From Duganella sp. BJB480 (GTDB lineage: Bacteria > Pseudomonadota > Gammaproteobacteria > Burkholderiales > Burkholderiaceae_D): a stretch of DNA of 64,000 bases. Made by a program: the position numbers and the translations under genes. Position 1 is the first letter of the stretch, and the number at the start of each line of letters is the position of its first letter. This document shows positions 60,343 to 64,000 of this stretch, piece after piece. The DNA is taken from positions 496,001 through 560,000 of the forward strand of contig QVIN01000006.1 of assembly GCA_003416985.1 (NCBI GenBank). Reading direction: 5' to 3'. The notes beneath the pieces were generated by a model, which searched no databases, had not been told where the DNA came from, and saw only the letters and a list, made by a program, of their open reading frames with translations.

Positions 60343-62252
60343 TGAATCCAGACCTGATCCTGCACCGCGGCCTGTTCACCACGCTGGACCGCTCCAATCC
60401 CCACGCGGAGGCGGTCGCCATCAAGGACGGCCGCTTCACGCACGTGGGCCGCGCCAACGAGATCATGGCGCTGGCCGGTCCGCACACCAAGATCATCGAC
60501 CTGCAAGGCAAGCGCGTGCTGCCAGGCCTGATCGACAACCACCTGCACATCATCCGCGGCGGCCTGAATTTCAACCTGGAGCTGCGCTGGGACGGCGTGC
60601 GCAGCCTGGCCGACGCCATGGGCATGCTGAAGGCGCAGGTGGCGATCACGCCGGCGCCGCAATGGGTGCGCGTGGTGGGCGGCTTCACCGAACATCAATT
60701 CGCCGAGAAGCGCCTGCCGACCATCGAGGAACTGAACGCGGTGGCGCCGGATACGCCGGTGTTCATCCTGCACCTGTACGACCGCGCGCTGCTCAACGGC
60801 GCCGCGCTGCGCGCCGTCGGCTACACCAAGGACACGCCCGAGCCGCACGGCGGCCAGATCCTGCGCGACGGCGCCGGCAATCCCACCGGCCTGCTGCTGG
60901 CCAAGCCGAATGCGGCCATCCTGTACCAGACGCTGTCGAAGGGCCCCAAGCTGCCATTGGAATACCAGGTCAACTCGACCCGCCACTTCATGCGCGAGCT
61001 CAATCGCCTCGGTGTGACCGGCGCCATCGACGCCGGCGGCGGTTTCCAGAACTATCCCGAGGACTACCAGGTGATCCAGCAGCTGTCGGACGCCAAGCAG
61101 TTGACGATACGCCTGGCCTACAACCTGTTCACGCAAAAGCCGGCGCATGAGAAGGAAGACTTCCTGAACTGGACGCAGAGCGTCAAGTACCAGCAGGGCG
61201 ACGACTACTTCCGCCACAACGGCGCCGGCGAGATGCTGACCTTCTCGGCGGCCGACTTCGAGGACTTCCGCCAGCCGCGTCCCGACATGCCGGAGACCAT
61301 GGAGGACGACCTGGAAGGCGTGGTGCGCGTGCTGGCGCAGAACCGCTGGCCGTGGCGCATGCACGCGACCTACGACGAAACCATCAGCCGCGCGCTGGAC
61401 GTGTTCGAGCGCGTCAACCAGGACATCCCGCTGACGGGACTGAACTGGTTCTTCGACCACGCCGAGACCATCTCCGACCAGTCGATCGACCGCATCGCCG
61501 CGCTGGGTGGCGGCGTCGCCGTGCAGCACCGCATGGCCTATCAGGGCGAATACTTCGTCGAGCGCTACGGCCACGGCGCGGCCGAGGCCACGCCGCCGGT
61601 CAAGAAAATCCTGGAGGCGGGCGTGAAGGTCTCGGCCGGCACCGACGCGACCCGCGTGGCCTCGTACAACCCGTGGGTGTCGCTGTCGTGGCTCATCACC
61701 GGCAAGACCGTGGGCGGCATGCAGATGTACCCGCGCGCCAATTGCCTGGACCGCGAGACCGCGCTGCGCATGTGGACCGAGAACACCACCTGGTTCTCGA
61801 ATGAGGTGGGCAAGAAGGGCCGCATCGAAGCGGGCCAGCTGGCCGACCTGATCGTGCCGGACAAGGACTTCTACGCCTGCGCCGAAAGCGAGATCGCCGA
61901 CATGACGTCGCGCCTGACCATCGTAGGCGGCAAGATCGTCTACGCGGCGGGCGAATTCGCCAGCCACGACGAGGCGCCGCCGCCCGCCATGCCGGATTGG
62001 TCGCCGGTGCGCCGCTTCGGCGGCTACGCCGGCTGGGGTGAACAGATCGGTAACAACCGCGCCGCGCTGAAGGAGCTGGAGCAGCGCAAGCGCCAGCAAC
62101 AGCAGCTGCGCCAGCAGCAGGCCGCGTGCGGCTGCGCCAACCAGTGCAACGTCCACGGACACCAGCACGCCAGCGCGTGGGCCAGCAAGCTGCCCACGTC
62201 GGATCTGAAGAGCTTCTGGGGCGCGCTGGGCTGCGCCTGCTGGGCGGTGTGA
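60342..62252 (+). CDS. amidohydrolase (YtcJ-like, amidohydrolase-3 family) with Cys/His-rich tail
   Basis: This 636-residue cytosolic enzyme has metal site D-N-H67-L-H69, later His residues in R-M-H-A-T-Y-D and F-D-H-A-E and the Asp in S-A-G-T-D-A-T. It should hydrolyse an amide or N-acyl bond; the substrate is unknown. Beyond about residue 570 a Gln/Arg-rich linker leads to C596-G-C598-A-N-Q-C602-N-V-H605-G-H607-Q-H609, with C631-A-C633 at the very end. This tail is not part of the usual family and could bind metal. It overlaps its neighbours by one base on both sides. Confidence 0.85.
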   Translation: MNPDLILHRGLFTTLDRSNPHAEAVAIKDGRFTHVGRANEIMALAGPHTKIIDLQGKRVLPGLIDNHLHIIRGGLNFNLELRWDGVRSLADAMGMLKAQVAITPAPQWVRVVGGFTEHQFAEKRLPTIEELNAVAPDTPVFILHLYDRALLNGAALRAVGYTKDTPEPHGGQILRDGAGNPTGLLLAKPNAAILYQTLSKGPKLPLEYQVNSTRHFMRELNRLGVTGAIDAGGGFQNYPEDYQVIQQLSDAKQLTIRLAYNLFTQKPAHEKEDFLNWTQSVKYQQGDDYFRHNGAGEMLTFSAADFEDFRQPRPDMPETMEDDLEGVVRVLAQNRWPWRMHATYDETISRALDVFERVNQDIPLTGLNWFFDHAETISDQSIDRIAALGGGVAVQHRMAYQGEYFVERYGHGAAEATPPVKKILEAGVKVSAGTDATRVASYNPWVSLSWLITGKTVGGMQMYPRANCLDRETALRMWTENTTWFSNEVGKKGRIEAGQLADLIVPDKDFYACAESEIADMTSRLTIVGGKIVYAAGEFASHDEAPPPAMPDWSPVRRFGGYAGWGEQIGNNRAALKELEQRKRQQQQLRQQQAACGCANQCNVHGHQHASAWASKLPTSDLKSFWGALGCACWAV

Positions 62253-62656
62253 TGGAGGCGTTGTTCAAACCACTGCGCGCGCCGTGGCTGCGCTGGATCT
62301 GCCTGTTGCTGATCTGCGCCGCCTATCTGCAGGGCGGCATCAATAAGCTGATGGACTTCCAGTCGGCCATCGGCGAGATGCATCACTTCGGCCTGTCGCC
62401 GGCCGGCCCGATGGCCGCGCTGGTGATCGCCGGCGAGTTGGGCGCGTCGCTGATGATCCTGACCGGCTACCACCGCTGGCTGGGCGCTGGCTACCTGGCC
62501 GCGTTCACCTTGATGGCCACCTTCGTCGCCAACCGTTTCTGGGAAGTCGCGGGACCGGAGCGCTTCATGATGGCCAACGGCTTCTTCGAGCACCTGGGCC
62601 TGGCCGGCGCCTTCCTGCTGGTGGCATGGCACGACATCCAGAAGAAGGAAGCCTGA
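62252..62656 (+). CDS. DoxX-family membrane protein
   Basis: This 134-residue protein has four transmembrane helices. Family features are Y-L-Q-G-G-I-N-K-L-M-D-F and E-L-G-A-S-L-M-I-L-T-G at about residues 57-67. DoxX proteins are linked to membrane redox or sulphur metabolism and sometimes to transport. TGATG couples it to the amidohydrolase and TGATG to the next gene. Confidence 0.88.
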   Translation: MEALFKPLRAPWLRWICLLLICAAYLQGGINKLMDFQSAIGEMHHFGLSPAGPMAALVIAGELGASLMILTGYHRWLGAGYLAAFTLMATFVANRFWEVAGPERFMMANGFFEHLGLAGAFLLVAWHDIQKKEA

Positions 62657-63312
62657 TGCAGCGCGGCGATACCAAACAAAGCATGACGCTGGGCTTCCTG
62701 GCCGGCTACGTGGACACGCTGGGCTTCATCGGCCTGTTCGGATTGTTCACGGCCCACGTCACCGGCAACTTCGTGCTGCTCGGCCGCGCGATGGCGCGGC
62801 CGGCGCAGGACATCTGGCTCAAGCTGCTGGTGTTCCCGGTGTTCGTGCTGGCGGTGGCGCTGGCGCGGCTGCTGATCCTGCGCTGGGAACGCGCCGGCAG
62901 CCGCCAGCTGCGCAACAGCTTCCTGCTGCAGACGGCGCTGATGGCGGGCAGCGTCGCCAGCGCGTGGGCGGGCGCGCCCATCGAAGCGCCCGAGGCGCCG
63001 CTGACGCTGTTGACCGGCATGCTGTGCGCCGCCGCGATGGCGGTGCAGAACGCCTACGGCAAGCTGTTATTGGGGAAGGTGGCCGCCACCACCGTCATGA
63101 CCGGCAACGTGACGCAATTGGTGATCGACCTGGTGGACACGCTGCGCGGCGACGGCGAAGCGCGTGGGCGCCTGAAGAAGCTGGCCTGGCCGGTGCTGGC
63201 GTTCGCGGTGGGATGCATCAGCGGGGCGCTGGCCTTCATGCAGGCCGGGTTCAACGGCCTGCTGCTGCCTTGCGCGCTGCTGCTTTGGCTGGCCTGCACG
63301 GCCGCCGATTGA
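62656..63312 (+). CDS. YoaK/DUF1275-family membrane protein
   Basis: This 218-residue protein has six hydrophobic helices. Family motifs are G-Y-V-D-T-L-G-F, T-A-H-V-T-G-N-F-V and T-V-M-T-G-N-V-T-Q. DUF1275 members look like small transporters of unknown substrate. It starts at the ATG overlapping the DoxX stop and completes the four-gene coupled operon. It is convergent with the last regulator, only 6 bp apart. Confidence 0.88.
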   Translation: MQRGDTKQSMTLGFLAGYVDTLGFIGLFGLFTAHVTGNFVLLGRAMARPAQDIWLKLLVFPVFVLAVALARLLILRWERAGSRQLRNSFLLQTALMAGSVASAWAGAPIEAPEAPLTLLTGMLCAAAMAVQNAYGKLLLGKVAATTVMTGNVTQLVIDLVDTLRGDGEARGRLKKLAWPVLAFAVGCISGALAFMQAGFNGLLLPCALLLWLACTAAD

Positions 63313-63318
63313 CGGCCG

Positions 63319-63957
63319 CTAGATCGACATGATGCCGCGCTTGAGGGCGATTGTCACCGCATGGGTGCGATCGTTCGCGGCCAGCTTGGCCAGCACATTC
63401 TTCATGTGCGCCTTCACCGTCTCTTCGGAGATCGACAGCTGCTCGGCGATGCGGCGGTTGGACTGGCCGTTGGCCGCGTGACTCAGCACCTCCGTCTCGC
63501 GCGCGCTCAACGGCCCCTGGCCCATGTGCTGGGCCAGTTCCATTGCGATCTCCGGCGGGATGCGGCGCTGCCCCTGGTGCACGCCGCGTATGGTGTCGAG
63601 CAAATCCTTGCGCAAGGTACTCTTCAACAAAAAGCCGGCGGCGCCGCCCTGCACGGCGCGCAGGATCTGCACGTCGCCCTTGTAGGTGGTGAGCATGACC
63701 ACGCGCGCCGAGGGATGCGCCGCGCGGATCGCCTCCAGCGCGGTGACGCCGCACATGCCCGGCATGACGATGTCCATGATGACGACGTCCGGCCGCAGCG
63801 CCTCGTACTGTTCGACCGCCTCGTGGCCGTTGCAGGCCTCGCCGGCCACGCGCATGTCGTCCTGGCTGGCGATGGCTTCGCCCAACCCCATGCGCAGCAA
63901 GGGGTGGTCGTCAACGACCAGCACGTCGATGGGGCGAGGGATGAGACTCTGTTCCAT
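63319..63957 (-). CDS. NarL/LuxR-family response regulator
   Basis: This 212-residue protein has an intact receiver (D16-D17, D62 in I-M-D-I-V-M-P, Lys in L-L-K-S) and a LuxR helix-turn-helix ending A-N-D-R-T-H-A-V-T-I-A-L-K-R-G. It is a clear paralogue of the regulator at 59294-59959, especially over the recognition helix. Its promoter region, and possibly a kinase, lies outside the window to the right. Confidence 0.92.
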   Translation of the reverse strand: MEQSLIPRPIDVLVVDDHPLLRMGLGEAIASQDDMRVAGEACNGHEAVEQYEALRPDVVIMDIVMPGMCGVTALEAIRAAHPSARVVMLTTYKGDVQILRAVQGGAAGFLLKSTLRKDLLDTIRGVHQGQRRIPPEIAMELAQHMGQGPLSARETEVLSHAANGQSNRRIAEQLSISEETVKAHMKNVLAKLAANDRTHAVTIALKRGIMSI

Positions 63958-64000
63958 GCTGCCCAGTTTAACGCAGCTGGGTATAGTTGGTCGCCACCCA

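Noticed and set aside
1..64000. CRISPR array, tRNA, rRNA or intact mobile element
   Set aside because: No spaced short repeats, cloverleaf-like or ribosomal sequence, transposase or integrase was recognised anywhere in the window.

Overview
The window is a stretch of high-GC chromosome with every gene intact except the first, which is cut by the window edge. The gene content points to a free-living, polymer-degrading betaproteobacterium of the Oxalobacteraceae type (Massilia/Duganella-like). It has five TonB-dependent receptors, two RND efflux systems, a PEP-CTERM protein, a rhombosortase with its GlyGly-CTERM target, many secreted hydrolases and several orphan response regulators. This placement is inferred from gene content, not from a marker gene. 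I saw no rRNA, tRNA, CRISPR array, intact insertion sequence or prophage.

Layout. 1-700: the 3' end of an esterase gene, then a perfect 92-bp palindrome with a tandem copy of one arm. 706-8505: a heavy-metal CBA efflux operon (czcCBA type) transcribed leftward from an inverted REP pair, with its OmpR-type regulator and sensor kinase divergent on the other side. 8612-11627: three translationally coupled genes for a secreted zinc phospholipase C/P1-nuclease-fold protein, a parvulin foldase and a small membrane-anchored helical protein. 11724-14450: a small orphan behind an attenuator-like hairpin, then a GFA-family protein, an alpha/beta hydrolase and a YcaC-type hydrolase. 14619-18295: gluconokinase behind two near-identical 25-bp direct repeats, then a large TonB receptor. 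18306-25001: a metallo-beta-lactamase-fold protein, a Crp/Fnr regulator, a second TonB receptor and a chemoreceptor.

25117-34259 (leftward): a TonB receptor / DUF6702 / M1 peptidase operon, a carboxylesterase, a PEP-CTERM protein and a PafA-like phosphatase. 34379-37976: GNAT plus XRE-cupin regulator, an S53 peptidase and an EF-hand protein. 38110-44992: a second RND efflux operon (outer-membrane lipoprotein, adaptor, HAE-1 permease) followed by a diguanylate cyclase. 44969-52363: a methyltransferase, NnrU, and an operon of TonB receptor, serine hydrolase and MaoC-like protein. 52485-53829: the rhombosortase and its target lipoprotein, with strongly overlapping frames. 53900-55745: a redoxin, an AhpD-like protein and a Cys-rich MarR regulator, with the same putative operator in front of both transcription units. 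55747-58374: a TonB receptor with a small Cys/His protein. 58430-63957: three LuxR-type response regulators, two of them paralogues bracketing a tightly coupled XapX / amidohydrolase / DoxX / YoaK-type operon.

The most unusual items are the phospholipase-foldase-anchor operon, the XapX-amidohydrolase operon with its Cys/His tail and palindromic operator, the matched MarR sites, the 92-bp palindrome, and the TonB-receptor/M1-peptidase/DUF6702 operon. Functions are family-level calls from motifs; no database search was possible.
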